Below, one piece after another: positions 17,522 through 25,790 of a stretch of 64,000 nt of DNA; the first letter of the stretch is position 1, and each line of letters opens with the position of its first letter. Source of the DNA: DATAXP01 sp963708675 (lineage in GTDB: Bacteria; Planctomycetota; Planctomycetia; Pirellulales; PNKZ01); NCBI GenBank assembly GCA_963708675.1, contig CAVPTO010000003.1, positions 2,108,001-2,172,000 of the forward strand, in the 5' to 3' direction. Made by a program: the position numbers and the translations under genes. Below the pieces are notes generated by a model. It was given only the letters and a program-made list of their open reading frames with translations. It was not told the DNA's origin and did not search any database.

Positions 17522-18130
17522 ATGAACAAGCAAGCGTGTGTCTATATTATCGACGATGACCCCACGGTATGCGAATCACTCTCGGCTGTTGCCCAGACTG
17601 CGGGATTTCCCGCAGAAAGTTATGGGTCGGCCGAGGCTTTCTTGAACGCCTACCAACCAACATGGCCGGGTTGTCTCGTGATTGATGTTCGCATGGACGG
17701 GATGAACGGCCTGGAGTTGCAACACGAGCTTTCAACACGAGGCATTCAAGCACCGGCGATCATGATCTCGGGGCATGCCGATCTGCCAACCGTCGTAAAG
17801 AGCGTGAAGGCCGGCGCGTTCGATTTTGTTGAAAAGCCGATCGAACCCAACGATCTCGTCAACCTTGTGCGACGTGCCATCGACCACGATCGCGAGAATC
17901 GTTCGACCGATTCGCAGCGGTCGACGCGATTGGCCGGCCTTTCATCGCGGCAACGCGAGGTGATGCAAATGCTGTTGGACGGCAAGGGCACGAAGGAAAT
18001 CGCACGCGATCTGGGCATTAGTCCCAAGACGGTCGAAAAGCATCGAGCCAACGTGCTCGTCAAGATGCACGCCGAAAGCGTCGTCGACCTGATGCGCCAG
18101 ATGTTGGCGCCCAAGAACATCGCGTCGTGA
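17522..18130 (+). CDS. FixJ/TodT-type response regulator, receiver plus LuxR HTH
   Basis: A 202-residue two-domain regulator. In the receiver (1-120) the acidic pair is in YIIDDDPTV, the phospho-acceptor is Asp55 (LVIDVRMDG), Ser83 is in MISGHAD and Lys105 is in VEKPIEP. A LuxR/NarL helix-turn-helix (about 137-200) has LSSRQREVMQMLLDGKGTKEIA and SPKTVEKHRANV. The organisation is that of FixJ, StyR and TodT. No sensor kinase is adjacent, so it is an orphan here. ATG 17522 is chosen because the receiver starts five residues later. Confidence 0.93.
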   Translation: MNKQACVYIIDDDPTVCESLSAVAQTAGFPAESYGSAEAFLNAYQPTWPGCLVIDVRMDGMNGLELQHELSTRGIQAPAIMISGHADLPTVVKSVKAGAFDFVEKPIEPNDLVNLVRRAIDHDRENRSTDSQRSTRLAGLSSRQREVMQMLLDGKGTKEIARDLGISPKTVEKHRANVLVKMHAESVVDLMRQMLAPKNIAS

Positions 18131-18256
18131 AGAGAGAAGCGTCGCACGTAACGGCGACTCGCGCTCTTCCCGACCGTCGACGCCAGGCGGTATCATCGGC
18201 GCGGGCGGCGAACTTCAGTTCGCCGCGAACGACCCGCGACCGAGGAGCCCGCCCTA

Positions 18257-20210
18257 ATGTCGGCTGAACCAGACCGCCCATCTCAGCCGACGCCTCCCCC
18301 TGTCGAAGAACTCGACCCCGCGCACCGTTGGCTGGCCGAAGTCTACCAAGGCGACAATGCTCGCCAACTCACGCCACGGGCCGTCGTCACCGGCATGATC
18401 ATCGGCGGCGTGATGTCGATCTCGAACCTCTACGTCGGCCTGAAGACCGGCTGGGGGCTGGGCGTCACGATCACAGCGTGCATCATCGCATTCGCGGTGT
18501 TCAAAGCGCTGGAGGCCGTAATTCCGCGCTATCGCGACGATCACTTCACGATCCTCGAAAACTACACCATGTCGAGCGCCGCCAGCGCGGCCGGATACAT
18601 GTCGAGTGCGGGGCTCGTCTCGGCATTTCCGGCGTTGTATCTCACCACGGGTCGCATCCTCGAGTGGTACGAGATCATGGCTTGGCTCGGCGCCGTGTCG
18701 GTACTCGGCGTCTTTATGGCGGTCCCGCTCAAACGACAGTTGATCAACATCGACCAACTCGCATTCCCGTCGGGCATCGCCACCGCAGAAACGTTGAAGT
18801 CGATGCACTCGGCCGGAGGCGAGGCGCTCGAGCAAAGCGCGAGCGTTGCTCTGGTCGGCCGTTGCCGGTGGGCTGCTCGCATTCTGGCGCGATGCTTGGG
18901 CGGGGGTGACTGCGTGGGGCGGCCGTGTTTTTAATCGGCCCGATGCCGGGGCAAGTCTCGGCATGTTCGCGTTCCCAACCGAGTTTCCACTCTATCCCGG
19001 CGGGCACGATCTGCTCAAGCGTCTGACGATCGGCTTCGAAGGCTCGCTCATCATGATCGCTGCCGGCGCAATCATGGGCATCCGCGTGGGCATCTCTTTG
19101 TTGGTCGGCGCTGTCATCTATTACGGCATCATCGGTCAATGGCTCGTTTCCAGCGGCCTCGCTCAGCCCGGCTACCGAGGCATCGTCTCTTGGACGCTGT
19201 GGCCCGCCACGGCGATGATGGTCACGTCAGGACTGCTTGCCTTTGCGCTGCGATGGAGAACGGTGCTCCGCGCGTTCAGCGGTCTCACACGCATGTTCGG
19301 TAGTGGCACGGATGAAGCGCACGATCCGCTGTCGCACATCGAAGTGCCCGGCTCGTGGTTTGTCATCGGCACGCTCGTCGCCGGGATTTTGTGCGTCATT
19401 TTAGGTCATTACTTCTTCCAGATCACCTGGTGGATGGGCATCCTCGCGGTGCTGGTGACGTTTCTGCTCTCGATCGTTGCCGCTCGGGCAACCGGCGAAA
19501 CCGACATCACACCGATCGGCGCGATGGGCAAGATCACGCAGCTCATGTACGGAGCGATCACGCCGGCGGACATCACCACAAAAATTACCACCAATCTCAT
19601 GACCGCGTCGATTACCGCGGGAGCTGCGTCACACGCTGCCGATCTGCTCACGGATCTGAAGAGTGGTTACTTGCTCGGCGGCAACCCGCGCAAGCAACTC
19701 ATCTCGCAACTCTTCGGCGTCATGGCAGGCACGCTCATTTGCGTCCCCGTGTACATGATCATCGCCAAGCCCGAAAAGCTCGGCAGCGAATCACTTCCCG
19801 CCCCGGCGGCGAAGGTGTGGGCCGGTGTCGCCGAATTGCTGGCCAACGGCGTCGGGTCGCTCCCGGCCTACTCGGTCGCGGCGATGATTATCGGCGGCGT
19901 GCTGGGCATCTTGCTGACGTTGGCCGAGGAGTTCACCCCGGCCAAGCATCGCCACTGGATCCCCTCGGCCACCGGGCTGGGCATCGCGGGCGTCATTCCG
20001 GCCTACAACGCCATCTCGATGTTCCTAGGCGCGGTCATCGCCTGGGCCATTGCCAAACGGTCGCCGTCGTTCGGCGAGCGGTACATCGTCGCCGCGAGTT
20101 CCGGCCTGATCGCTGGCGAATCGTTGATGGGCGTCGGTGTCATCCTATGGATGGAGGGGCCCAGCATGGTGCGGGAAATTCTTACGTCGATGCGACTACT
20201 CGGCGGGTAA
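18257..20210 (+). CDS. OPT-family oligopeptide transporter, broken by one extra base
   Basis: A 650-residue polytopic transporter after removing one A from AAA (18834-18836); the joined sequence then reads EALEQARALLWSAVAGGLLAF without a gap. Signatures include RAVVTGMIIGGVMSISNLYVG and GLKTGWGLGVTI near the N-terminus, PSGIATAETLKSM, and later ITPADITTKITTNLMTASI and DLLTDLKSGYLLGGNPRKQ, all typical of the bacterial OPT (YifK-independent, SP_1759-like) branch. About 14 hydrophobic segments are visible. The family imports oligopeptides or metal chelates. It follows the response regulator by 126 bp on the same strand, with an inverted repeat of GCGGCGAAC near 18204-18225 in between. Confidence 0.88.
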
Positions 20211-20224
20211 TGCACACGATGAAA

Positions 20225-20310
20225 TCCTTCTCCCGCCGGGAGAAGGTGCCGCGAAGCGGCGGATGAGGGCGGGTTGAACTGGTAAGCGCTTTCGACTTCA
20301 ATCCGCCTCT
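20225..20310. repeat. REP/BIME-like repeat, copy b
   Basis: CCTTCTCCCGCCGGGAGAAGG, a CCGCGAAGCGG hairpin and GGATGAGGGCGGGTT, followed by a short spacer and ATCCGCC. It lies just after the OPT stop. The spacer closely resembles that of copy h at 42286. Confidence 0.75.
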
Positions 20311-20448
20311 TGCCCGACGCCTGCATCGCAAGCGCTCGCTACGCGTCGCGGCTAAACTCTCGAAACTTACCGTGCGCCGGGGTACACTGTTTCCACCCCG
20401 CCGATTCTGAATTCACTTACTGGCTTCCCACCGCCCGGAGACTCGATC

Positions 20449-21735
20449 ATGTCGCTCACCCGTCGCACGTTCTTGCAACAGTCGGCCGCTGTCGGAGCGG
20501 CATCGCTTGCGTTAGGCGCTGCCAAGGCCCGCGCGGCTGAGGCGGCGAGCCAGAAGGTCGTCGTCGGCCTGATGGGCACCAGCCGCGGCGCGTCGGTCGT
20601 GAAGACATTTGCGGGTGAGCCCGGCGTCGAAATCGCATACATCTGCGACGTCGATCAACAACGCATGCAGAAGTGCGCCAGCGCCGTGAACGAACAAACC
20701 GGCAAAGCGCCGCAAACCGTCACCGACTTTCGCCGCATTCTCGATGACAAGGCCGTCGACGTGCTCATCGTCGCGGCTCCCGATCATTGGCATGCACCGG
20801 CGACGATCATGGCCTGTGCCGCGGGCAAACACGTCTACTGCGAAAAGCCTGCTTCGCACAACCCACGGGAAGGCGACCTTGCGGTCGAGGCTGCTCGCAA
20901 ATACAAGCGTGCCGTGCAACTCGGCACGCAGCGTCGCAGCATGCCCGCCTACCGCGAAGCGATCGAACGTCTGCATGCCGGCGAGATCGGGCGCGTCATC
21001 GAAGCGCGCTGTCAATACTACAATCCGCGGCCTGCCATCGGGCCTCGCGTGACGAAGGACTGCCCGTCAACACTCGACTTCAAGCTGTGGCAAGGCCCGG
21101 CACCCGAAATTGCCTACGGCGAATGGCCCGAGGCCGCGCAGCACTTCCACTATCAATGGCACTGGCTGTGGGTATGGGGCACGGGCGAGTGCGGCAACAA
21201 CGGTGTGCATCACATCGACGTTTGCCGTTGGGGGCTTGGCGTCGATTATCCGACCCGCGTGTCGATGCCTGGCGGACGTTATCGCTACAAGGATTCGCAA
21301 GAGACGCCCGACACCAGCGTCGCCACGATCGAGTGCGGCGACAAGGCGATCGTCTGGGAACAACGCAGTTGGTATCGCAAAGGGGACATCGACCCCTCGT
21401 ACGAAGTCGCGTTCTTCGGCGAAAAGGGGACGATGACCCTCGGCGGCGGCAATTACCAGATCCTCGACGAGAAGGGGAAGGAAATCGCCAAAGGTGAGGG
21501 CAAAGGCAGCGACACGGCCCACATTCGCAACTTCGTCGACGCCGTCCGCAACGGCGCCCCGCTGAACGCCGAGATTGCCGAGGGTGTGAAGAGCACGCTG
21601 ATGTGTCACCTCGCGAACATCGCCTGGCGCACCGGCAAGCCCGCCGTGCTCAACGCGCAGCACCAGCTCGACGACGCCGAGCAAATGAAGCTCTGGAGCC
21701 GCGACTACCGCCCCGGTTGGGAACCGAAGGTCTGA
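20449..21735 (+). CDS. Tat-exported Gfo/Idh/MocA family oxidoreductase
   Basis: A 428-residue NAD(P)-dependent oxidoreductase with a twin-arginine signal (TRRTFLQQSAAVGAASLALG, cleaved near ARA). The Rossmann start is KVVVGLMGTSRGAS, YICDVDQQRM ends the second strand, and the family motif CEKPASHN gives the catalytic-type Lys. WLWVWGTGECGNNGVHHIDV carries the conserved His pair. Planctomycetes encode many Tat-exported paralogues, probably acting on sugars in the periplasm or binding their own cofactor before export. The nearby DUF1080 gene may belong to the same glycan pathway, but this is inference. Confidence 0.93.
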   Translation: MSLTRRTFLQQSAAVGAASLALGAAKARAAEAASQKVVVGLMGTSRGASVVKTFAGEPGVEIAYICDVDQQRMQKCASAVNEQTGKAPQTVTDFRRILDDKAVDVLIVAAPDHWHAPATIMACAAGKHVYCEKPASHNPREGDLAVEAARKYKRAVQLGTQRRSMPAYREAIERLHAGEIGRVIEARCQYYNPRPAIGPRVTKDCPSTLDFKLWQGPAPEIAYGEWPEAAQHFHYQWHWLWVWGTGECGNNGVHHIDVCRWGLGVDYPTRVSMPGGRYRYKDSQETPDTSVATIECGDKAIVWEQRSWYRKGDIDPSYEVAFFGEKGTMTLGGGNYQILDEKGKEIAKGEGKGSDTAHIRNFVDAVRNGAPLNAEIAEGVKSTLMCHLANIAWRTGKPAVLNAQHQLDDAEQMKLWSRDYRPGWEPKV

Positions 21736-21790
21736 CCCTTCTCCCTCCGGGAGAAGGTGGCCGCCGCAGGCGGACGGATGAGGGTGCGCA
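21736..21790. repeat. REP-like half-unit, copy c
   Basis: CCCTTCTCCCTCCGGGAGAAGG followed by a CCGCCGCAGGCGG hairpin and GGATGAGGGT. Only one unit is present; an inverted half-unit of the same family lies 350 bp away at 22142, so the two may be a composite split by other repeats. Confidence 0.7.
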
Positions 21791-21823
21791 GCGCCGCGAC
21801 ACGCGTAGCGCATCGCTCGGGCC

Positions 21824-21850
21824 CACCATCGCCGCTTGCGGTTTCGCGCA
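21824..21850. repeat. Fragment of the 140-bp palindromic element
   Basis: CCATCGCCGCTTGCGGTTTCGCGCA matches one inner arm of the elements at 10889 and 55621, but the opposite arm and termini are absent. Confidence 0.6.
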
Positions 21851-21982
21851 CGTGGCCTACTCTCACCGTTGAAGACAACACCCCACTTCGGCTACCGTCT
21901 CGGGACATGAAAATCTCCCCCCGAGACCTCCGATGCGCTGCGCCGTCGCCACTTGCGATAGCTTATTGACCGCCGTCGCACC

Positions 21983-22029
21983 GTGCAAAAAGTCGGTGCA
22001 TGCTGTGCAAGAAGTCCGACTTATTGCAC
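21983..22029. repeat. GTGCAAAAAGTC inverted repeat, copy 1
   Basis: GTGCAAAAAGTC (21983-21994) pairs, with one mismatch, with GACTTATTGCAC (22018-22029), and AAAA follows. The same arrangement in reverse orientation lies at 29901-29938. The flanks share CCGCCG before the element. Confidence 0.65.
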
Positions 22030-22141
22030 AAAACGTCCCGTCTCATGAGTATGGCAATAAGTCGGCCGTGGGAGTGGGCAATCAATGGTGTGCTGAGCGC
22101 GATTCAGCAACGAGAGCGCTGCCGGAGCGACTCGCGATGCA

Positions 22142-22190
22142 GCCCGCCCTCATCCGCCCTTCGGGCACCTTCTCCCGGAGGGAGAAGGAT
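22142..22190. repeat. REP-like half-unit, copy d
   Basis: GCCCGCCCTCATCCGCC, a GCCCTTCGGGC hairpin, then CCTTCTCCCGGAGGGAGAAGG. It is the inverted form of the family, lying just beyond the stop of the 22205-22633 gene. Confidence 0.7.
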
Positions 22191-22204
22191 TCGGACGCGA
22201 CCGA

Positions 22205-22633
22205 TTACATCGTCGATGCGTACTTCCTGAACTGCTGTTCGTCGAGCAGCACGCCTTCGTGCATCAGCTCGAACAGCACTCCGATCGCGGGCCAACCGAG
22301 GGCCGCCAGAAACGCTTCCAATGCCTCGACCGGGCACGTTCCTTTCAAATCGACGTGCAGCAGTCGGCCGTTGCGATCGTATAGCACGCCGTCGAGTTGC
22401 CACGCTGTTCCGGCAGCAGCTGAAGTCCACACGAACGAGCCGTCGGGCTCGATGAACATGCGTGGCAACTGCTCGAGTGCCGCATACGCTTGCTCGAACG
22501 AGACGTCGAACGGCGTGCCGATCGCTTCGGTCGACAACGTGATCGCCTGGTACGTCGTGCCATTGAGCTCGACAGCTTGCGTTTCCACCGGCTCCGTGGG
22601 ACGTGCGTGCAGCGTGGCATGGAACGACAACAT
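22205..22633 (-). CDS. Conserved hypothetical protein, 142 residues
   Basis: I do not recognise a family. The protein has no signal peptide or membrane segment. It contains alternating strands and an acidic helix (PFDVSFEQAYAALEQLPRMF), a segment FVWTSAAAGTAWQLDGVLYDR like a ligand- or peptide-binding sheet, and a helical C-terminus. The amino-acid texture and GC-rich third positions support coding. It is 25 bp downstream of the SGNH hydrolase gene on the same strand, so cutA, the hydrolase and this gene probably form one operon. Confidence 0.7.
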   Translation of the reverse strand: MLSFHATLHARPTEPVETQAVELNGTTYQAITLSTEAIGTPFDVSFEQAYAALEQLPRMFIEPDGSFVWTSAAAGTAWQLDGVLYDRNGRLLHVDLKGTCPVEALEAFLAALGWPAIGVLFELMHEGVLLDEQQFRKYASTM

Positions 22634-22658
22634 GCACGTGCTTCCCGAATCCGCGTGG

Positions 22659-23645
22659 CTATTGCGACGAGTCGCCGGCGGCGATCTTCTTGAACTCTTG
22701 CAGACCTTCCCATGCGATACGCTGCATGTCGGCGCAGTCCTTGGCCGAGAAGGTGCGCTTGAGCGGCCGGCCGTCGCGGTCCTGGTCCCGATGCTTTTCG
22801 TCGAGGTAGCGAGTGTCGGTCACAGTATCGACCTTCAGACCCACAGGGCTGCGGTCGAAGATCACGCCGTAGAACGTACACGCTGTCATGTACGCCAGCG
22901 TCTGGTTCAAGTGTCCGTCGTTGACGAATCGCAGCGTCAGGTCGGGTCGTTCTTCGTTCGCACGTTGGGCGACGATGGCCATCGGCACGACCGTCGCGTC
23001 GATCTTCTTGGCGAGTCGCGCGATCGACTTTTCTTTTTCGACGATCGCCTTGCGATCGGGGGGCGAAGTGAGCGGCTCAGCGTTCTGCGTCGTGGGAGTT
23101 GTTTCGTACAACACGACGCGCGCACCTTGTGCATGAATCAGCTCGGCGAACTTCGGGGCGTATTCGGCGTACTTCGACGTGTCGCCTTCGAGATCGTCGC
23201 GATACGACTGCAGCACGACGATGTCCCACTTCGGCCGCGGGCCATCGAGCTTCTTCAGCAGTTCGGTGTGTCGTTCGATCGCATGCTTGGCGTAGTTGTC
23301 TTTCGGGTCGCGTTTGAGCGCGGCCTTCTGTGCTTCGAGCGTCGCCTCTTCGGTCGCCTTATCAAGCGACCACAACCTGACCACGTTTTGCGTCCCCAAT
23401 CGCCAATGGTCGGCCAAGGTGCGACCGCCATAGATGACGGTTGTCACCTCGAAGCTGAGGTTCGGATCGCCTTCCTCGGCCATCTTCTTCACCAGCAGCG
23501 ACAAGTCGTGTCGTGCCGTATAGCTGTTGCCGATGAACAGAACGTTCAGCGTCCGCTTTCCGCTCGACAATGCGGGCTCGGCGGCATGAACCGCTGCGGC
23601 GGTCAGTATCATCGCGCTCGCCAACAGGCGCGTGAACAATGGCAT
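22659..23645 (-). CDS. Secreted SGNH/GDSL-like hydrolase (DUF4886-like)
   Basis: A 328-residue exported SGNH-fold esterase. A signal peptide (LLASAMILTAAAVHAAEP) precedes VLFIGNSYTARHD, where Ser41 is the candidate nucleophile. WDIVVLQSYRDD holds the Gln in place of the usual block III Asn. The C-terminal RFVNDGHLNQTLAYMTAC supplies the Asp-x-x-His pair. The GNSYT form and the block order fit the DUF4886-type SGNH hydrolases, probably acting on ester-modified glycans. An unusual charged helix (about 95-135) lies between blocks. It follows cutA by 12 bp. Confidence 0.87.
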   Translation of the reverse strand: MPLFTRLLASAMILTAAAVHAAEPALSSGKRTLNVLFIGNSYTARHDLSLLVKKMAEEGDPNLSFEVTTVIYGGRTLADHWRLGTQNVVRLWSLDKATEEATLEAQKAALKRDPKDNYAKHAIERHTELLKKLDGPRPKWDIVVLQSYRDDLEGDTSKYAEYAPKFAELIHAQGARVVLYETTPTTQNAEPLTSPPDRKAIVEKEKSIARLAKKIDATVVPMAIVAQRANEERPDLTLRFVNDGHLNQTLAYMTACTFYGVIFDRSPVGLKVDTVTDTRYLDEKHRDQDRDGRPLKRTFSAKDCADMQRIAWEGLQEFKKIAAGDSSQ

Positions 23646-23657
23646 GGCGTGCTCCTT

Positions 23658-24011
23658 TTAGGTGCCAGTTTGATCGCGGCCCTCGGGCGACGCAACGCCC
23701 TGGTCGATCCAAGCCAGATACTTCGCCGAGCCCGCAACGATGGGCAGCGCGACGATCTCGGGCGTGTCGTAAGGATGCAGCTCGACGATGGCCCGCTCCA
23801 GCACGTCGTAGCAATCCGAGCGTGTTTTGATCACGCACATCCATTCCTGCGAGGTTTCGATGCGTCCTTGCCAGCGATAGGTGCTCGTGATGGGGCCGAT
23901 CACCTGCACGCAAGCGGCCAGTTGTCGCTCGACAAGCGCCGTCGCCATTCGCTGGGCCACTTCGGCCGACCCGAGCGTCGTCATCACTTGCAAGTAGTTG
24001 GCGGCAGTCAC
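23658..24011 (-). CDS. cutA: CutA divalent-cation tolerance protein
   Basis: A 117-residue trimeric CutA1 protein. LQVMTTLGSAEVAQRMATAL begins the ferredoxin-like fold. LAACVQVIGPITSTYRWQG is the family core with the Cys implicated in copper binding. WMCVIKTRSDCYDVLE and LHPYDTPEIVALPI follow, the latter being the HPYexPE signature. CutA is linked to copper tolerance in Escherichia coli, although the mechanism is unsettled. It is the first gene of a minus-strand operon with the SGNH hydrolase. Confidence 0.96.
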   Translation of the reverse strand: MTAANYLQVMTTLGSAEVAQRMATALVERQLAACVQVIGPITSTYRWQGRIETSQEWMCVIKTRSDCYDVLERAIVELHPYDTPEIVALPIVAGSAKYLAWIDQGVASPEGRDQTGT

Positions 24012-24174
24012 GAAGTCGCCTCGATAAGCGGGTCGAAAGCACGGCGCTCATTCTATCATCGCGACGTTTACTACGAACGAGCATCGACTTGTCACCCTCT
24101 TGGTGCCAGCGTTACGATCTGTGAACCGGCGGTCGCATGCTCGTTCTTCACCCACGTTCGGGGCTGAGTTACTG

Positions 24175-25758
24175 ATGAGTCTTTCCATCGATCTGAATGC
24201 GCAAGGCGTGGCAGTCAGCAACATTTTGCGCAACCCTTCGCCAGCGAAGTTGTACGAAGAGGCGATCCAATACGACCGCGGCGTCATCACGTCGACCGGT
24301 GCGCTGTTGAGCGGCTCGGGTTCGAAGACAGGCCGCAGCCCGAAGGACAAGCGCATCGTCGAAGATCCGACGAGCAAGGACGACATTTGGTGGGGCGACG
24401 TCAACATTCCGATGTCGGATCAGACGTTCGTCATCAACCGCCAGCGAGCGCTCGACTACCTGAACATTCGCCCGCGCATTTATGTCGTCGACGGTTACGC
24501 CGGCTGGGATCCGAAGTATCGCCTCAAGGTGCGTGTCATCTGCGCGAGGCCATATCACGCGCTGTTCATGTACAACATGCTCATTCGTCCCACGACCGAG
24601 TCGTTGAAGACGTTCGGCCAGCCCGACTACACGATCTACAACGCCGGCGAGTTCCCAGCGAATTTGTACACGCAGCAAATGACGTCCAAGACCAGCGTCG
24701 AGCTCAGCTTCGAGCATCGTGAGTTCGTGATCCTCGGCACCGAGTATGCCGGCGAGATGAAGAAAGGCGTCTTCACGATCATGAACTATTTGATGCCCAA
24801 GCGCGGCGTGCTTTCGATGCACTGCTCCGCGAACGAGGGCCCCGACGGCGATGTGACGCTGTTCTTCGGCCTCTCGGGCACGGGCAAGACGACGCTCTCG
24901 GCCGACGTGCAACGGCAACTCATCGGCGACGACGAGCACTGCTGGAGCGACGAAGGCGTCTTCAACATCGAAGGCGGATGCTACGCCAAATGCATCAACC
25001 TTTCGGAGCAAGGAGAGCCCGAGATTTATCAGTCGATTCGGTTCGGCTCGATTCTCGAAAATACCGTCTACAACGACGAAACCCGCGAGGTCGACTTCAC
25101 AAGCGCGTCGATCACCGAGAACACGCGCGTCAGTTATCCGATCGAGTTCATTCCACGAGCGAAAATTCCGTGCGTGGGCGATCATCCGAAGAACATCGTG
25201 TTCCTCACGTGCGACGCCTTCGGCGTGTTGCCGCCAGTGAGCAAGTTGACGCCTGCGCAAGCGATGTATCACTTCATTAGCGGCTACACCGCAAAGGTCG
25301 CAGGGACGGAGGTCGGCGTGACCGAACCGCAAGCGACGTTCTCGGCGTGTTTCGGGGCGGCGTTCCTGGTGTGGCATCCGGCGAAGTATGCCGAGATGCT
25401 CGCCGAGAAAATGCTTGCGCACAAGACGAACGCCTGGCTGGTCAACACTGGTTGGTCGGGCGGCGCGTACGGTTACGGCAAACGCATGAAACTTTCCTAC
25501 ACACGCGCCATCATCGACGCGATTCACTCGGGCGAGCTTTCCGACGTGCCAACGGTTGAAGACCCGATCTTCAGCCTGCGAACGCCAACGCGCGTGACCG
25601 GCGTGCCACCGGAGATTTTGGTGCCGCGCAATTCGTGGGAGAACCGCGCCGCGTACGATCAAACCGCGCGACGATTGGCCGAGATGTTCCAAAAGAACTT
25701 CGCCAAGTACGCGTCGGCTTCGAGCGTTGAGATCGCCAACGCGGGACCACGGATATAG
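24175..25758 (+). CDS. pckA: Phosphoenolpyruvate carboxykinase (ATP)
   Basis: A 527-residue ATP-dependent PEP carboxykinase, converting oxaloacetate plus ATP to PEP, CO2 and ADP, the first committed gluconeogenic step. TGSKTGRSPKDK-like GSKTGRSPKDK binds substrate at about residue 41. The P-loop GLSGTGKTTLS lies at 232-242, with a metal-binding stretch DDEHCWSDEGVFNIEGGCYAK after it. The adenine-binding NTGWSGGAYGYGKR is near the C-terminus. ATG 24175 gives the normal length; the frame is open upstream without family sequence. The gene converges with the UbiA fusion gene. Together with ppdK at 51 kb it indicates active PEP/pyruvate interconversion. Confidence 0.96.
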   Translation: MSLSIDLNAQGVAVSNILRNPSPAKLYEEAIQYDRGVITSTGALLSGSGSKTGRSPKDKRIVEDPTSKDDIWWGDVNIPMSDQTFVINRQRALDYLNIRPRIYVVDGYAGWDPKYRLKVRVICARPYHALFMYNMLIRPTTESLKTFGQPDYTIYNAGEFPANLYTQQMTSKTSVELSFEHREFVILGTEYAGEMKKGVFTIMNYLMPKRGVLSMHCSANEGPDGDVTLFFGLSGTGKTTLSADVQRQLIGDDEHCWSDEGVFNIEGGCYAKCINLSEQGEPEIYQSIRFGSILENTVYNDETREVDFTSASITENTRVSYPIEFIPRAKIPCVGDHPKNIVFLTCDAFGVLPPVSKLTPAQAMYHFISGYTAKVAGTEVGVTEPQATFSACFGAAFLVWHPAKYAEMLAEKMLAHKTNAWLVNTGWSGGAYGYGKRMKLSYTRAIIDAIHSGELSDVPTVEDPIFSLRTPTRVTGVPPEILVPRNSWENRAAYDQTARRLAEMFQKNFAKYASASSVEIANAGPRI

Positions 25759-25790
25759 TCGCGACCATTTGGCTCGGCATTGTTCAATCG

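Larger units (their letters stand above)
21736..22204. other. Repeat-rich intergenic region
   Basis: 469 bp between the convergent oxidoreductase and hypothetical genes. It holds REP half-unit c (21736-21790), a fragment of the 140-bp palindromic element (21824-21850), a GTGCAAAAAGTC inverted repeat (21983-22029) and REP half-unit d (22142-22190). No credible gene is seen. Confidence 0.6.

Noticed and set aside
17258..17533. A 91-codon minus-strand frame in the spacer before the response regulator
   Set aside because: Low-complexity composition, no ribosome site and overlap with the regulator start; not convincing as a gene.
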